NCBI RefSeq assembly: GCF_019175365.1
Contig: NZ_CP059572.1
Coordinates: 930,001-994,000 of the forward strand
Length of the DNA: 64,000 bases
Origin: Actinomadura graeca
GTDB taxonomy: Bacteria > Actinomycetota > Actinomycetes > Streptosporangiales > Streptosporangiaceae
Direction of reading: 5' to 3'
Below the pieces are notes generated by a model. That model saw nothing but the letters and a program-made list of their open reading frames with translations. It had not been told where the DNA came from and did no database searches. This document shows, in pieces, positions 49,310 through 59,030 of this stretch. The number at the start of each line of letters is the position of its first letter. Position 1 is the first letter of the stretch. A program made the position numbers and the translations under genes.

Positions 49310-49929
49310 CACTCTTCCTCGCTGGCGATGGCGTTGACCGCGGCGGCGGCCATGGCGCTGCCGCCCCGCCGCCCGTGCACGACCAGGTGGGGCAGCCCGG
49401 ACGCGGCGAGGGCCTGCTTGGACTCGGCCGCGCCGATGAAGCCCACCGGGACGCCGATGACCGCCGCCGGGACGCCCGCCCCGCCGGCGACCATCTCCAG
49501 CAGGCGGAACAGGGCCGTCGGCGCGTTGCCGATGGCCACCACCGACCCGGCGAGCCTGTCCCGCCACAGTTCCAGGGCCGCGGCGCTGCGGGTGGTGCCG
49601 AGGTCCCTCGCCAGCCCCGGCACGCGCGGGTCGCCGAGCGTGCAGACGACGTCGTTGTCCTTCGGCAGCCTCGCGCGCGTCACCCCGGCGGCGACCATGC
49701 GCGCGTCGCACAGGACGGGCCGCCCGTCCAGCAGCGCCGCCCGCGCCGCGGCGACGGCGCCGGGCGTGTACTCCAGGTCCTCCACCAGGTCGGTCATCCC
49801 GCACGCGTGGATCATGCGGACGGCGACCCGGGCGACGTCCCCGGGGAGCCCCGCGAGGTCCGCCTCCGCCCTGATGGTCGCGAACGACCGCCGGTAGATC
49901 TCCGCGCCGTCGCGGACGTAGTCGATCAC
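49309..49929 (-). CDS. cobH: Precorrin-8X methylmutase
   Basis: 206-aa isomerase moving the methyl from C11 to C12 to give hydrogenobyrinate. [20 protein letters not shown] starts the protein; the catalytic His is His41 in [45 protein letters not shown] and [18 protein letters not shown] are the remaining family blocks. The GTG start overlaps the cobG stop (GTGA). Confidence 0.97.
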   Translation of the reverse strand: MIDYVRDGAEIYRRSFATIRAEADLAGLPGDVARVAVRMIHACGMTDLVEDLEYTPGAVAAARAALLDGRPVLCDARMVAAGVTRARLPKDNDVVCTLGDPRVPGLARDLGTTRSAAALELWRDRLAGSVVAIGNAPTALFRLLEMVAGGAGVPAAVIGVPVGFIGAAESKQALAASGLPHLVVHGRRGGSAMAAAAVNAIASEEE

Positions 49930-51059
49930 TCGCTCCTCCGTGTCGTCGCGACGGCCGCCGCCGTCGCCGTCAGGCCCCCCGGGCGCGCCGTCCCGTCGAG
50001 CCGCACCTCGTAGCCGCCGGGGGTCGCCACGACCGCCACGTGCCGGTCGGCCGGGCGGCCGCACTGCCGTTCGCAGCCCGACCAGTGCACCGGCAACCCG
50101 CCCGCCGGGCCCCTGGCCCGGGCGGCGTCGGCGCGGACGTCGGTCAGCGACCTGGCGCAGCCCGGCCGTCCCGCGCAGGAGGTCAGTCCCTCCCACTCCG
50201 GTGTGGTGACCAGGCCAGGGAAGTGTGGCACGTCGGTGAGGTCCGGGATCACGACCCCCCTCCACGGCGTGATGATGATCTCTTCGGCGTCCCGGAGCGG
50301 CGCGGGGTCGAGGCGGCCGAGCGGGACGAGCGCGGAGAACGCCGTCCGCCCGTCGCGCTGCGCGATCCGGCCGGCCGGCGTGCGCCGGGGCGCCGCAGGG
50401 ACGGGCACCGGGTCCTCGCGCGGGCCGGCCAGCGGGAGGGCGCCGGGAAGCTCCGCCACACGCCACTCGCCCGTCCGGACGCGCAGGAACGTCCGGGCGG
50501 CGTCGAGCGCGAGCGCGACCGCGCCGTCCGGGCCGGCCCGCAGGCCGCTGTCGGCCCCGGCGAGGACGAGGGCGAAGCGGTCGTGACGCGTCGCGTAGAG
50601 GCCCACGTCCGCGCGCATCGCGATGACGTCGCCGCGCCCGTCGTCCAGCGCGAACAGGAACCGCCCCGGCAGCTCCGCGAGCCCGGGGTCGGCGCGGAGC
50701 GCAGCGTCCAGCTCGGCCACGAGGGGACGGACGTCCAGCAGCCCGCCGCCGTCCCGTCCGCTCAGGACGCTGGCGACGATGTTGCGGACCCGCTCGTGCG
50801 TGTCGGACGGCAGCAGACCGGCGGCCCTCAGGCGGGCGCCCAGCTCGCGCTCCGCGCCGTCCGCCAGCCCCCTCACCTGCACGTTCGCGCGGGATGTCAG
50901 CTCCAGGAACCCGTCGCCCAGTTCCCGCGAGGCGTCCGCCAGCGCCGTGAGGCGGGGCCTGTCCAGCGCGCCGCCGGGCAGCCGGACGCGCGCGAGGCCC
51001 CCGTCGGCGGCGGGATGCACCCGCAGAGCACCCGGACATCCGTCCACCCCAGACCGCAT
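49926..51059 (-). CDS. cobG: Precorrin-3B synthase (CobG-like)
   Basis: 377-aa member of the nitrite/sulfite-reductase fold. Two ferredoxin-like half-domains are visible: residues ~20-90 ([33 protein letters not shown]) and ~240-330. The Fe-S/sirohaem-type Cys pattern reads [16 protein letters not shown] and [12 protein letters not shown] (C-x5-C ... C-x3-C). CobG uses oxygen to make precorrin-3B ahead of ring contraction, so its presence argues for the oxygen-dependent route. It is first in the cobG-cobH-cobIJ operon, transcribed away from the secreted propeller-like gene by only 26 bp of intergenic space on the same strand. Confidence 0.92.
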   Translation of the reverse strand: MRSGVDGCPGALRVHPAADGGLARVRLPGGALDRPRLTALADASRELGDGFLELTSRANVQVRGLADGAERELGARLRAAGLLPSDTHERVRNIVASVLSGRDGGGLLDVRPLVAELDAALRADPGLAELPGRFLFALDDGRGDVIAMRADVGLYATRHDRFALVLAGADSGLRAGPDGAVALALDAARTFLRVRTGEWRVAELPGALPLAGPREDPVPVPAAPRRTPAGRIAQRDGRTAFSALVPLGRLDPAPLRDAEEIIITPWRGVVIPDLTDVPHFPGLVTTPEWEGLTSCAGRPGCARSLTDVRADAARARGPAGGLPVHWSGCERQCGRPADRHVAVVATPGGYEVRLDGTARPGGLTATAAAVATTRRSE

Positions 51060-51085
51060 GACCGGATCCTACGGCGCCCCCGGGT

Positions 51086-52192
51086 TCAGCCGCCCATGGC
51101 GGTGGTGCAGCGGCCAGTGGCCGGGGAGTCCGCGTCGAAGCGGCCCTCGATCACCCGGCCGAAGGCGTCGGGCCCGCTCAGGCAGGCGTGCCGGGGCTCG
51201 TCGTCCGAGACGAAGGAGAACAGCTGGACCTTGTTCGGGTCGGGCGGGTAGGTCCGGGTGACCCGCATCCCCCGTCCTTCGGCGAAGGTGAACAGGACGG
51301 TCGCCGCGGGCGTGCCCCTGCGCAGGACGCCGTAGCCGGTGCGCCCGTCCGGGGCCATGACGGCGGTCGTGACCGTCACGGCGCCCGCGGGGGCGCGGAA
51401 CAGCACGCGGCCCGCCCCGAGGTCCGATCCTGGGGCGGCGGTGTCGAGGGCGTGCACGGTGCCGTTCGCCACCTTCCCGCCGGGGAGCCCGCCGGGGGAC
51501 GCCGGGACGACGTCGCTGGTGGTGTAGCCGAGCGTCCGGCCGTCCGCGGCCCAGACGATGTGGCCGACGACCGTGTTCCCGGCGGCGGTCCAGGTGCGGC
51601 GCCGGCCCGTGCCGGTGTCCAGGACGGTCACGGCGGCGCGCGGCGCACCCGCCAGGCGCGGCCCTCCCCCGCAGGGCGCCGTGGCGTAGGCGACGCGGCG
51701 CCCGTCGGGGCTGACCGCCGTGCCCGCCACGAGGCCGGGCGCCGTGCCGCCGCGCAGCGGGACCAGGCCGGTCACGTGCCCGTCGCCGGTCAGCCGGAAG
51801 CCGTGCAGATGCGACTCGCATGGCCTCGAAAAGGACGCGACGACGAAGGTGCCTCCGGGGCCCGCGACGACCTCCTGCGCCTCCCCCGCCGACCGGGGCG
51901 CGGGCACCGAGTCGGCGGGGCGCCGGTACCCGTCCGCCCGGAGCGCGTGGACCTCGACGAACGGCGTCCGCCCGCCCTCCTGCCCGGGCGGGCCCGCCCG
52001 GCCCACGCCGACCAGGAACCGCGGGTCCCGGCTTTCGGTGTGCGGCGGCGGCGCGGACGGGACGTGCCCGCCCACCGCCAGCCGCACGCCGCCGATGGAG
52101 ACGGCGACCAGCACGGCCAGCGCCATCGGCGCCGCCCACCGCCGCAGCCGCCACGTCCCCGTCCCCGCGTCCCGCGCGATGTCCGGTTCCAT
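51086..52192 (-). CDS. Membrane-anchored beta-propeller-like protein, function unknown
   Basis: 368 aa. One N-terminal membrane segment ([20 protein letters not shown], about residues 22-41) puts the rest outside the membrane. The body has WD40/TolB-like strands: [53 protein letters not shown]. It resembles propeller proteins encoded next to actinobacterial sigma factors, but no sigma factor is here. The frame is open further upstream without homology; the ATG giving [10 protein letters not shown] is chosen. It ends 26 bp before cobG, so it may be co-transcribed with cobGHIJ, perhaps by chance. Confidence 0.8.
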   Translation of the reverse strand: MEPDIARDAGTGTWRLRRWAAPMALAVLVAVSIGGVRLAVGGHVPSAPPPHTESRDPRFLVGVGRAGPPGQEGGRTPFVEVHALRADGYRRPADSVPAPRSAGEAQEVVAGPGGTFVVASFSRPCESHLHGFRLTGDGHVTGLVPLRGGTAPGLVAGTAVSPDGRRVAYATAPCGGGPRLAGAPRAAVTVLDTGTGRRRTWTAAGNTVVGHIVWAADGRTLGYTTSDVVPASPGGLPGGKVANGTVHALDTAAPGSDLGAGRVLFRAPAGAVTVTTAVMAPDGRTGYGVLRRGTPAATVLFTFAEGRGMRVTRTYPPDPNKVQLFSFVSDDEPRHACLSGPDAFGRVIEGRFDADSPATGRCTTAMGG

Positions 52193-52324
52193 CCGATGAT
52201 CATGGCGGGTCCGCCGGGCATCCACACCGGTTTCGGGAGATTTGCGAACTCGGCCGTCCTCCCGGCGGCAGGTCCCGCGCGTGTACCGTCCGGCCTCGGC
52301 CAGGAGCGGCGGGCGGCGACCGGT

Positions 52325-52485
52325 TAGGGTGTGGGCGGCGACTTGTGGAGGAAGCCGGTGCGAATCCGGCGCGGTCCCGCCACTGTCACCGGGGAGCGGA
52401 CCCCGCGTACGGCCACCGCGCGAGCGGGAAGGCCGGGGCGAGCGCCGATCCGGGAGCCAGGAGACTCCGGGCCGCCGCCGTTTCA
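52325..52485 (+). promoter_or_regulatory. Cobalamin (B12) riboswitch
   Basis: Classic adenosylcobalamin aptamer within the 337-bp gap ahead of cobN. The core GAAGCCGGTGCGAATCCGGC is at 52351-52370, followed by GCGGTCCCGCCACTGT (52371-52386), and the B12 box AGCCAGGAGA is at 52455-52464. The outer stem pairs GGCGGCG-type sequence near 52335 with GCCGCCGCC near 52471. Downstream, CGGGG/CCCCG (52496-52500/52507-52511) forms a small hairpin with GAGGA in its loop, 20 bases before the GTG, a possible expression platform acting on translation. Expected effect: B12 lowers cobN expression. Confidence 0.95.
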
Positions 52486-52529
52486 GCCTGCGATTCGGGG
52501 CGAGGACCCCGGGTGAGGACACGATCCGC

Positions 52530-55500
52530 GTGATCTTGCTGCTGTCCACGTCGGACACCGATCTGCTCAGCGCGCGCGCCAGCGGCGCCGGCTTCCGTCT
52601 CGCCAACCCCGCGCGCACCGGCGCGGAGGACCTCCCGGCGCTCGTCGAGGGCACCGACCTCGTCGTCGTCCGGCTCCTCGGGGGGCGGCGGGCCTGGGAG
52701 GAGGGCCTGGACGCGCTGCTCGCCGGGCCGCGGCCGGTCGTCGTGCTGAGCGGGGAGCAGTCCCCCGACGCCGAGCTGATGGCGCTGTCCACCGTGCCCG
52801 CGGGCGTCTGCGCGGAGGCCCACGCCTACCTCGCGCACGGCAGCCCCGGGAACCTGGGCGAGCTGTTCCGGTTCCTCTCCGACACCGTCCTGCTCACGGG
52901 CTTCGGGTTCGCCCCGCCGGCCGCCACGCCCACGTGGGGTGTGCTGGAGCGCGAGGCCGGAGGCCAGGACGGGCCCCTGGTGGGGGTGCTGTACTACCGG
53001 GCCCACCACCTCGCCGGGAACACCGCGTTCGTCGAGGCGCTGTGCGCGGCGATCGAGGCGGCGGGCGGGCGGGCGCTGCCGGTGTTCTGTGCCTCGCTGC
53101 GGACCGCCGAGGACGCCCTGCTGGAGACCCTCGGGCGCGCCGACGCCCTCGTCGTCACCGTCCTCGCCGCCGGAGGGACGAAGCCCGCTTTCGCCGGCGC
53201 CGGGGGCGACGACGAGGCGTGGGACGTGGGGGCCCTGGCCGGCCTGGACGTGCCGATCCTCCAGGGGCTGTGCCTCACGGGCGGGCGCGCGGCCTGGGAG
53301 GACAACGACGACGGGCTGTCGCCGCTGGACACCGCGACGCAGGTGGCCGTGCCCGAGTTCGACGGGCGGATCATCACCGTCCCCTTCTCGTTCAAGGAGA
53401 CCGACGAGGACGGGCTCAGCGTCTATGTCGCCGATCCCGAGCGCGCCGCCCGGGTCGCCGGGATCGCGGTGCGGCACGGCGCGCTGCGGCACGTCCCCGC
53501 GGGCGCGAAGCGGGTCGCGCTGATGCTGTCGGCGTACCCGACCAAGCACGCGCGGATCGGCAACGCGGTCGGGCTGGACACGCCCGCCAGCGTCGTCGCG
53601 CTGCTCGCCGCGATGCGCGAGCGCGGCTACGACGTCGGCGACGGCCTGCCGGGCGACGGCGACGCGCTGATGCACGCGCTGATCGCGGCGGGCGGGCAGG
53701 ACCCCGGCTGGCTGACCGAGGAGCAGCTGGCCGGCAATCCCGTCCGCATCCCGGCGGCGGCCTACGAGCGCTGGTACGCCACCCTCCCCGGAGAGCTGCG
53801 CGCCGACGTCGAGCGGCACTGGGGCCCGCCGCCCGGTGAGCTGTTCGTGGACGACTCGGGCGAACCGGAGATCGTCCTCGCCGCGCTGCGGTCGGGGAAC
53901 GTGGTGCTGATCGTCCAGCCGCCGCGCGGGTTCGGGGAGAACCCGGTCGCCATCTACCACGACCCCGACCTGCCGCCCAGCCACCACTACCTGGCCGCGT
54001 ACCGGTGGATCGCGGACGAGTTCGGCGCGCACGCGGTGGTCCACGTCGGCAAGCACGGGAACCTGGAGTGGCTGCCCGGCAAGTCCGCCGGGATGTCGGC
54101 GTCGTGCGGGCCCGACGCCGCGATCGGCGACCTGCCGCTGGTCTACCCGTTCCTGGTGAACGACCCCGGGGAGGGGACGCAGGCCAAGCGGCGCGCCCAC
54201 GCGACGCTGGTCGACCACCTCATCCCGCCGATGGCGCGCGCCGAGAGCTACGGCGACATCGCCCGGCTGGAGCAGCTGCTGGACGAGCACGCCACCATCG
54301 CGGCGCTCGACCCGGCGAAGCTCCCGGCGATCCGCGCGCAGATCTGGACGCTGATCCAGGCGGCGCGGCTCGACCACGACCTCGGCCTGGACGACCGCCC
54401 GCACGACGCGGAGTTCGACGACTTCCTCCTGCACGTCGACGGCTGGCTCTGCGAGGTCAAGGACGTCCAGATCCGCGACGGGCTGCACGTGCTCGGTGCC
54501 GCGCCGGAAGGCGGGCCGCGGATCGACCTCGTCCTGGCGATGCTGCGGGCCCGGCAGATCTGGGGCGGGTCCACGACGCTGCCCGGCCTGCGCGAGGCCC
54601 TCGGCCTGGACGAGCAGAGCACCGACCGGCGGGAGGTCGACGCGTTCGAGGAGCGGGCGCGGGCGCTGGTCGCGGCGATGGAGGAGCGGGGCTGGGAGCC
54701 GTCCGCCGCCGGCGCGGTCGCCGGGGAGATCGCCGGTGACGGCGCGGGCGGGCGGGTCGCGGAGATCCTGCGGTTCGCCGCGACCGAGATCGTCCCCCGG
54801 CTCGCGAGGACGTCCGACGAGATCGGCAACGTGCTGCACGCGCTGGACGGCGGATACGTCCCGGCCGGTCCGAGCGGCTCGCCGCTGCGCGGGCTCGTCA
54901 ACGTCCTGCCGACCGGGCGCAACTTCTACTCCGTGGACCCGAAGGCGGTCCCGAGCCGGCTGGCGTACGAGACGGGCCGCGCGATGGCCGACTCGCTGCT
55001 GGCCCGCTACCGCGAGGACACCGGCGAGTGGCCGCGCTCGGTGGGCCTGTCGGTGTGGGGCACCAGCGCCATGCGGACCTCCGGCGACGACATCGCCGAG
55101 GTCCTCGCCCTGCTCGGCGTCCGCCCGGTCTGGGACGAGGCGTCCCGGCGCGTGACCGGGCTGGAGCCCGTCCCGCTGGAGGAGCTCGGCCGTCCCCGCA
55201 TCGACGTCACCATCCGCATCAGCGGCTTCTTCCGCGACGCGTTCCCGCACGCGGTGGCCATGCTGGACGACGCCGTGCGGCTCGCGGCGGCCCAGGACGA
55301 GCCCGACGAGGACAACCACGTCCGCGCCCACGTCCGCGCCGACCGTGAAGCGCACGGCGACGAGCGGCGCGCGACCCTGCGGGTCTTCGGGTCGCGGCCG
55401 GGCGCGTACGGGGCCGGGATCCTCCCGCTGATCGACAGCCGCAACTGGCGCGACGACTCCGACCTCGCCGAGGTGTACGCGGTGTGGGGCGGCTACGCCT

Positions 55501-56096
55501 ACGGCCGCGGCCTGGACGGCGTCCCGGCGCGCGGCGACATGGAGAGCGCCTACCGGCGGATCAGCGTCGCGGCCAAGAACACCGACACCCGCGAGCACGA
55601 CATCGCCGACTCCGACGACTACTTCCAGTACCACGGCGGCATGATCGCGACGGTCCGGGCGCTGACCGGGCGGGCCCCGCGGGCCTACATCGGCGACAGC
55701 ACCCGCCCGGACGCCGTCCGCACCCGCACGCTGGACGAGGAGACCTCACGCGTGTTCCGCGCCCGGGTCGTCAACCCGCGCTGGCTGGCCGCGATGCGCA
55801 GGCACGGGTACAAGGGCGCGTTCGAGCTGGCCGCGACCGTCGACTACCTGTTCGGCTACGACGCGACCGCCGGGGTCGTCGCCGACTGGATGTACGAGCA
55901 GCTCGCCAACACCTACGCCCTGGACGAGGAGAACCGCGCGTTCTTCGACGAGTCCAACCCGTGGGCGCTGCACGGCATCGCCGAGCGCCTGCTGGAGGCC
56001 GCCGACCGGGGCATGTGGGAGCACCCCGAGCCGGAGACCCTGGAGGCCCTCAAGCGCCTCTACCTCGAAGTGGAGGGCGACCTGGAGGACGGCTGA
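52530..56096 (+). CDS. cobN: Cobaltochelatase large subunit
   Basis: 1188-aa CobN, inserting Co(II) into hydrogenobyrinate a,c-diamide in the oxygen-dependent pathway. Landmarks: VGVLYYRAHHLAGNTAFVEA, VVTVLAAGGTKPAFAG, HVGKHGNLEWLPGKSAGMSA, VYPFLVNDPGEGTQAKRRAH, LPTGRNFYSVDPKAVPSRLA, SVWGTSAMRTSGDDIAEVLA and GYKGAFELAATVDYLFGYDA. The CobS/CobT-like AAA+ and integrin-domain partners are not in the window. The start is the GTG after the riboswitch; a weak GAGGA is upstream, consistent with riboswitch control of translation. Its last 37 bases overlap convergent hypF. Confidence 0.97.
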   Translation: MILLLSTSDTDLLSARASGAGFRLANPARTGAEDLPALVEGTDLVVVRLLGGRRAWEEGLDALLAGPRPVVVLSGEQSPDAELMALSTVPAGVCAEAHAYLAHGSPGNLGELFRFLSDTVLLTGFGFAPPAATPTWGVLEREAGGQDGPLVGVLYYRAHHLAGNTAFVEALCAAIEAAGGRALPVFCASLRTAEDALLETLGRADALVVTVLAAGGTKPAFAGAGGDDEAWDVGALAGLDVPILQGLCLTGGRAAWEDNDDGLSPLDTATQVAVPEFDGRIITVPFSFKETDEDGLSVYVADPERAARVAGIAVRHGALRHVPAGAKRVALMLSAYPTKHARIGNAVGLDTPASVVALLAAMRERGYDVGDGLPGDGDALMHALIAAGGQDPGWLTEEQLAGNPVRIPAAAYERWYATLPGELRADVERHWGPPPGELFVDDSGEPEIVLAALRSGNVVLIVQPPRGFGENPVAIYHDPDLPPSHHYLAAYRWIADEFGAHAVVHVGKHGNLEWLPGKSAGMSASCGPDAAIGDLPLVYPFLVNDPGEGTQAKRRAHATLVDHLIPPMARAESYGDIARLEQLLDEHATIAALDPAKLPAIRAQIWTLIQAARLDHDLGLDDRPHDAEFDDFLLHVDGWLCEVKDVQIRDGLHVLGAAPEGGPRIDLVLAMLRARQIWGGSTTLPGLREALGLDEQSTDRREVDAFEERARALVAAMEERGWEPSAAGAVAGEIAGDGAGGRVAEILRFAATEIVPRLARTSDEIGNVLHALDGGYVPAGPSGSPLRGLVNVLPTGRNFYSVDPKAVPSRLAYETGRAMADSLLARYREDTGEWPRSVGLSVWGTSAMRTSGDDIAEVLALLGVRPVWDEASRRVTGLEPVPLEELGRPRIDVTIRISGFFRDAFPHAVAMLDDAVRLAAAQDEPDEDNHVRAHVRADREAHGDERRATLRVFGSRPGAYGAGILPLIDSRNWRDDSDLAEVYAVWGGYAYGRGLDGVPARGDMESAYRRISVAAKNTDTREHDIADSDDYFQYHGGMIATVRALTGRAPRAYIGDSTRPDAVRTRTLDEETSRVFRARVVNPRWLAAMRRHGYKGAFELAATVDYLFGYDATAGVVADWMYEQLANTYALDEENRAFFDESNPWALHGIAERLLEAADRGMWEHPEPETLEALKRLYLEVEGDLEDG

Positions 56097-58324
56097 GCCG
56101 CGTCCGCGACGGCGCCGCTCCGGGCCGTCGCGACGGCGGCCTGCCCCAGGCTGATGCCGCCGTCGTTGGGCGGGACGCGATGGTGCGTCAGCACCTCGAA
56201 GCCCGCCTCGGAGAGGCCGGTCACCGCGCGTTCCAGGAGGAGCATGTTCTGGAACACCCCGCCGGACAGCGCGACCGTCCCGAGCCCCGTGGCGTCACGG
56301 ACGCGGCGCGCCGCCCCGACCGTCAGCGCCGCCACCCCGTTGTGGAAACGCGCGGCGATCACCGGGACGCCCGTGCCCGCGCGGTGGTCGTCCACCACCG
56401 CGGCGACCAGGTCGGACCCGGCGACCGTGAAGACGTCCCCCGCGGTCACGGCGGCGGGGTAGGCGGCCCGCTCGCCGGGATCGGCCCGCTGCTCCAGCTC
56501 GATCGCGGCCTGCCCCTCGTAGGTGACGCTGTCCCGGACGCCCAGGACGGCGGCGACCGCGTCGAACAGCCGTCCCATGCTGGAGGTGGCCGGCGCGAGG
56601 GGCGGCCCGGCGGCGGCCAGGGCGGTGACGGCGTCCCATCCGGGGCGGCGGGCCACGGGCAGGTCGTCCGGGACGCCGTACGCCGCGGCCATCCGCCACG
56701 GCTCGCGGACCGCCGCCGCGCCGCCCGGCAGCGGCACCGGCGCGAGGTGCCCGGCGCGCCGGTAGCCGCGCAGGTCCGCGACGAGGAACTCGCCGCCCCA
56801 CAGCGTGCCGTCCGCGCCGAGGCCGGTGCCGTCGAACGCCACCCCGATCACCGGGCCGTCCGCCCCGTTGTCGGCGAGGCAGGACGCGATGTGCGCGTGG
56901 TGGTGCTGGACGGCGACCGCCGGGAGGTCCAGCTCCAGCGCGTACTTGGTCGACAGGTACTCCGGATGCGGGTCGTGCGCGACGAGCTCGGGGACGATCC
57001 CGAACAGCCGCCGGAAGTGGCCGATCCCGTCCTCGAACGCCTGGAGCGTCTCGTGGTTCTCCAGGTCGCCGATGTGGTGGGACAGGAACGCCCGCCCTTC
57101 GCGGGTCAGGCAGAAGGTGTTCTTCAGCTCCGCGCCGCACGCCAGCACGGGCGCGCCCCGCCCGATGGGCAGCGGCTCGGGCGCGTAGCCGCGCGATCGC
57201 CGGACCGCGAGGGGGCGCCCGCGGAACGACCGGACCACCGAGTCGTCGGTGCGGACGTGGATCGGGCGGTCGTGGGTGAGGAACGCGTCGGCGATGCCGC
57301 CGAGCCGGTCCAGGGCGTCCTCGTCGCGGTGGGCGATGGGCTCGTCCGCGACGTTCCCGCTGGTCATCACGGTGGGCTCGGTGACGAGGAGGTGGTGCAG
57401 CGGCGTGTAGGGGAGCATCAGCCCGACCGAGCGGCCGCCCGGCGCGACCGCGTCGGCGAGCGCGGCGTCCGGGCGGCGGCCCAGCAGGACGATGGGGCGC
57501 CGCGCCCCGCACAGCAGCGCGCGCTCGGCCTCGTCGAGGACGCACAGCTCCCGCGCCGCCGCCGCGTCCGGGACCATCACGGCGAACGGCTTGTCCGCGC
57601 GGCGCTTGCGCGACCGCAGCGCCGCGACCGCGGGCCCGTCCGCCGCCCGCGCCGCGAGGTGGTAGCCGCCGAGGCCCTTGACCGCGAGGACGCCTCCGTC
57701 CGCGAGCAGGGCCCGCGCCGCCGCCAGCGGATCGTCCGCCGGGGGGTGCAGCGCGAGGGCGGGGCCGCAGGACGGGCAGCACACCGGCTGGGCGTGGAAC
57801 CGGCGGTCCGCGGGGTCCGCGTACTCGGCGGCGCACGCGCCGCACATGGCGAACCCGGCCATGGTCGTGTTCGGCCGGTCGTAGGGGACGCCCGTCACGA
57901 TCGTGAAGCGGGGCCCGCAGGCGGTGCAGTTGATGAACGGGTACCCGTACCGCCGGTCCCCCGGGTCGCGCATCTCGCGCAGGCAGTCCCCGCACGTCGC
58001 GGAGTCGGCCGACACCAGCGCGCGCCGCTCGCCCGCCGCGTCGCTGCCGACGATGGCGAATCCGGCCCGGCCGTCCGCCGCCAGCTCGCGTGTCGTCACC
58101 CGCTCGACGACGGCCAGCCGCGGCGGGCGCGCGCGCAGCCCGTCCAGGAACCGCCCGACCTCGTCGGGGGCGCCCTCGACCTCGATGAACACGCCGCCCG
58201 CGTCGTTGCCGACCAGCCCGGACAGCCCGAGGCCGGTCGCGAGGCCGTGCACGAACGGCCGGAACCCGACCCCTTGCACGACGCCCTCGACCCGGACGCC
58301 CACCCGAACGTCCACCCGCGTCAT
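56060..58324 (-). CDS. hypF: Carbamoyltransferase HypF
   Basis: 754-aa maturation factor for NiFe-hydrogenase. Domains in order: acylphosphatase (RVEGVVQGVGFRPFVHGLA, about 10-90), two zinc fingers (CGDCLREM...CTACGPRF and CGACAAEY...CCPSCGPA, about 105-190), a YrdC/Sua5 domain (GGVLAVKGLGGYHLAARAAD, KRRADKPFAVMV, about 205-385), and a Kae1-like domain with AVQHHHAHIASCLADNG and VALSGGVFQNMLLL. It makes carbamoyl-adenylate and transfers the carbamoyl group to HypE for the CN ligands. No hydrogenase or other hyp gene is in the window. Convergent with cobN, with a 37-bp overlap. Confidence 0.96.
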   Translation of the reverse strand: MTRVDVRVGVRVEGVVQGVGFRPFVHGLATGLGLSGLVGNDAGGVFIEVEGAPDEVGRFLDGLRARPPRLAVVERVTTRELAADGRAGFAIVGSDAAGERRALVSADSATCGDCLREMRDPGDRRYGYPFINCTACGPRFTIVTGVPYDRPNTTMAGFAMCGACAAEYADPADRRFHAQPVCCPSCGPALALHPPADDPLAAARALLADGGVLAVKGLGGYHLAARAADGPAVAALRSRKRRADKPFAVMVPDAAAARELCVLDEAERALLCGARRPIVLLGRRPDAALADAVAPGGRSVGLMLPYTPLHHLLVTEPTVMTSGNVADEPIAHRDEDALDRLGGIADAFLTHDRPIHVRTDDSVVRSFRGRPLAVRRSRGYAPEPLPIGRGAPVLACGAELKNTFCLTREGRAFLSHHIGDLENHETLQAFEDGIGHFRRLFGIVPELVAHDPHPEYLSTKYALELDLPAVAVQHHHAHIASCLADNGADGPVIGVAFDGTGLGADGTLWGGEFLVADLRGYRRAGHLAPVPLPGGAAAVREPWRMAAAYGVPDDLPVARRPGWDAVTALAAAGPPLAPATSSMGRLFDAVAAVLGVRDSVTYEGQAAIELEQRADPGERAAYPAAVTAGDVFTVAGSDLVAAVVDDHRAGTGVPVIAARFHNGVAALTVGAARRVRDATGLGTVALSGGVFQNMLLLERAVTGLSEAGFEVLTHHRVPPNDGGISLGQAAVATARSGAVADAAQPSSRSPSTSR

Positions 58325-58394
58325 TCTGCCTGGTCAGAGCCTCCAGGTCAGGGACACGCCCGGGGCCACCGGCGACGAGGGCGGCGCCTGGGCG

Positions 58395-59030
58395 TCAGGC
58401 GGTGTCCGCGTCCTCCCCGGTGTAGGCGGCGATGGTGCGCTGCGCGCAGGCGCGGGCGAGGGCCTCGTCGCCGTCGGCGGCCGCGTGGGCGGCCCCCCAG
58501 GCGGCGCCGCTCAGCCGCGAGAACTCCTTGCCCTCGTCGGTGGCCGGCCAGTCGGGGCCGATCCCGGGGTCGCCGCCGGAGGCGAGGTGCAGCGTCAGCC
58601 CGAGGACGGCCATGTCCCAGCCGACGCCCACGGCGCCGGGGCCGAAGGTGTCCCAGTGGTCGTCGGCGTGGGCGATGTGCTCCAGCTCGAAGCGGGTCCG
58701 CCCGTCGCCCTCGGGGATCAGCCGCACCTCGATCCAGCTGGTCTGGCCGGCGAACTCCCAGGTGGCGGAGAACCCCTTGGGCGGGTCGCAGCGCTCGATC
58801 GTCCCTCCGGCGTTGCCCTCGATCTGGAACCGGCCGCCGGGGCGCAGGTCGCCGGAGACGGGCAGGAACCAGCGCGGGATGCGCTCGGCGTTGGTGCAGG
58901 CGTCCCAGAGGTCGTCGGCGCCGGTGTCGTAGGTCCGGCCGATGGTGACGGTGCGGGCGGTCCCGGCCTCCAGCACGCGGTCGCCGACCCGGCGGGCGAC
59001 GGAGTTGATCTGCTCGGTCACGTCGATCAT
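58395..59030 (-). CDS. SRPBCC (AHSA1-type) domain protein
   Basis: 211-aa START-like fold protein. VTIGRTYDTGADDLWDACTN, ERIPRWFLPVSGDLRPGGRF, GFSATWEFAGQTSWIEVRL and GVGWDMAVLGLTLHL mark the AHSA1 / activator-of-Hsp90-like subfamily. The fold binds hydrophobic ligands; no enzymatic role is established. It starts at an ATG overlapping the ArsR stop (ATGA), the common bacterial ArsR-SRPBCC pair, and is probably repressed by that regulator. Confidence 0.92.
   Translation of the reverse strand: MIDVTEQINSVARRVGDRVLEAGTARTVTIGRTYDTGADDLWDACTNAERIPRWFLPVSGDLRPGGRFQIEGNAGGTIERCDPPKGFSATWEFAGQTSWIEVRLIPEGDGRTRFELEHIAHADDHWDTFGPGAVGVGWDMAVLGLTLHLASGGDPGIGPDWPATDEGKEFSRLSGAAWGAAHAAADGDEALARACAQRTIAAYTGEDADTA

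Noticed and set aside
52386..55634. 1082-codon minus-strand open frame antisense to cobN
   Set aside because: Composition is typical of an antisense shadow, and cobN on the other strand has all its family blocks and a riboswitch.
55484..58948. 1154-codon plus-strand frame crossing cobN, hypF and the SRPBCC gene
   Set aside because: It spans three real genes and shows no domain; a shadow.
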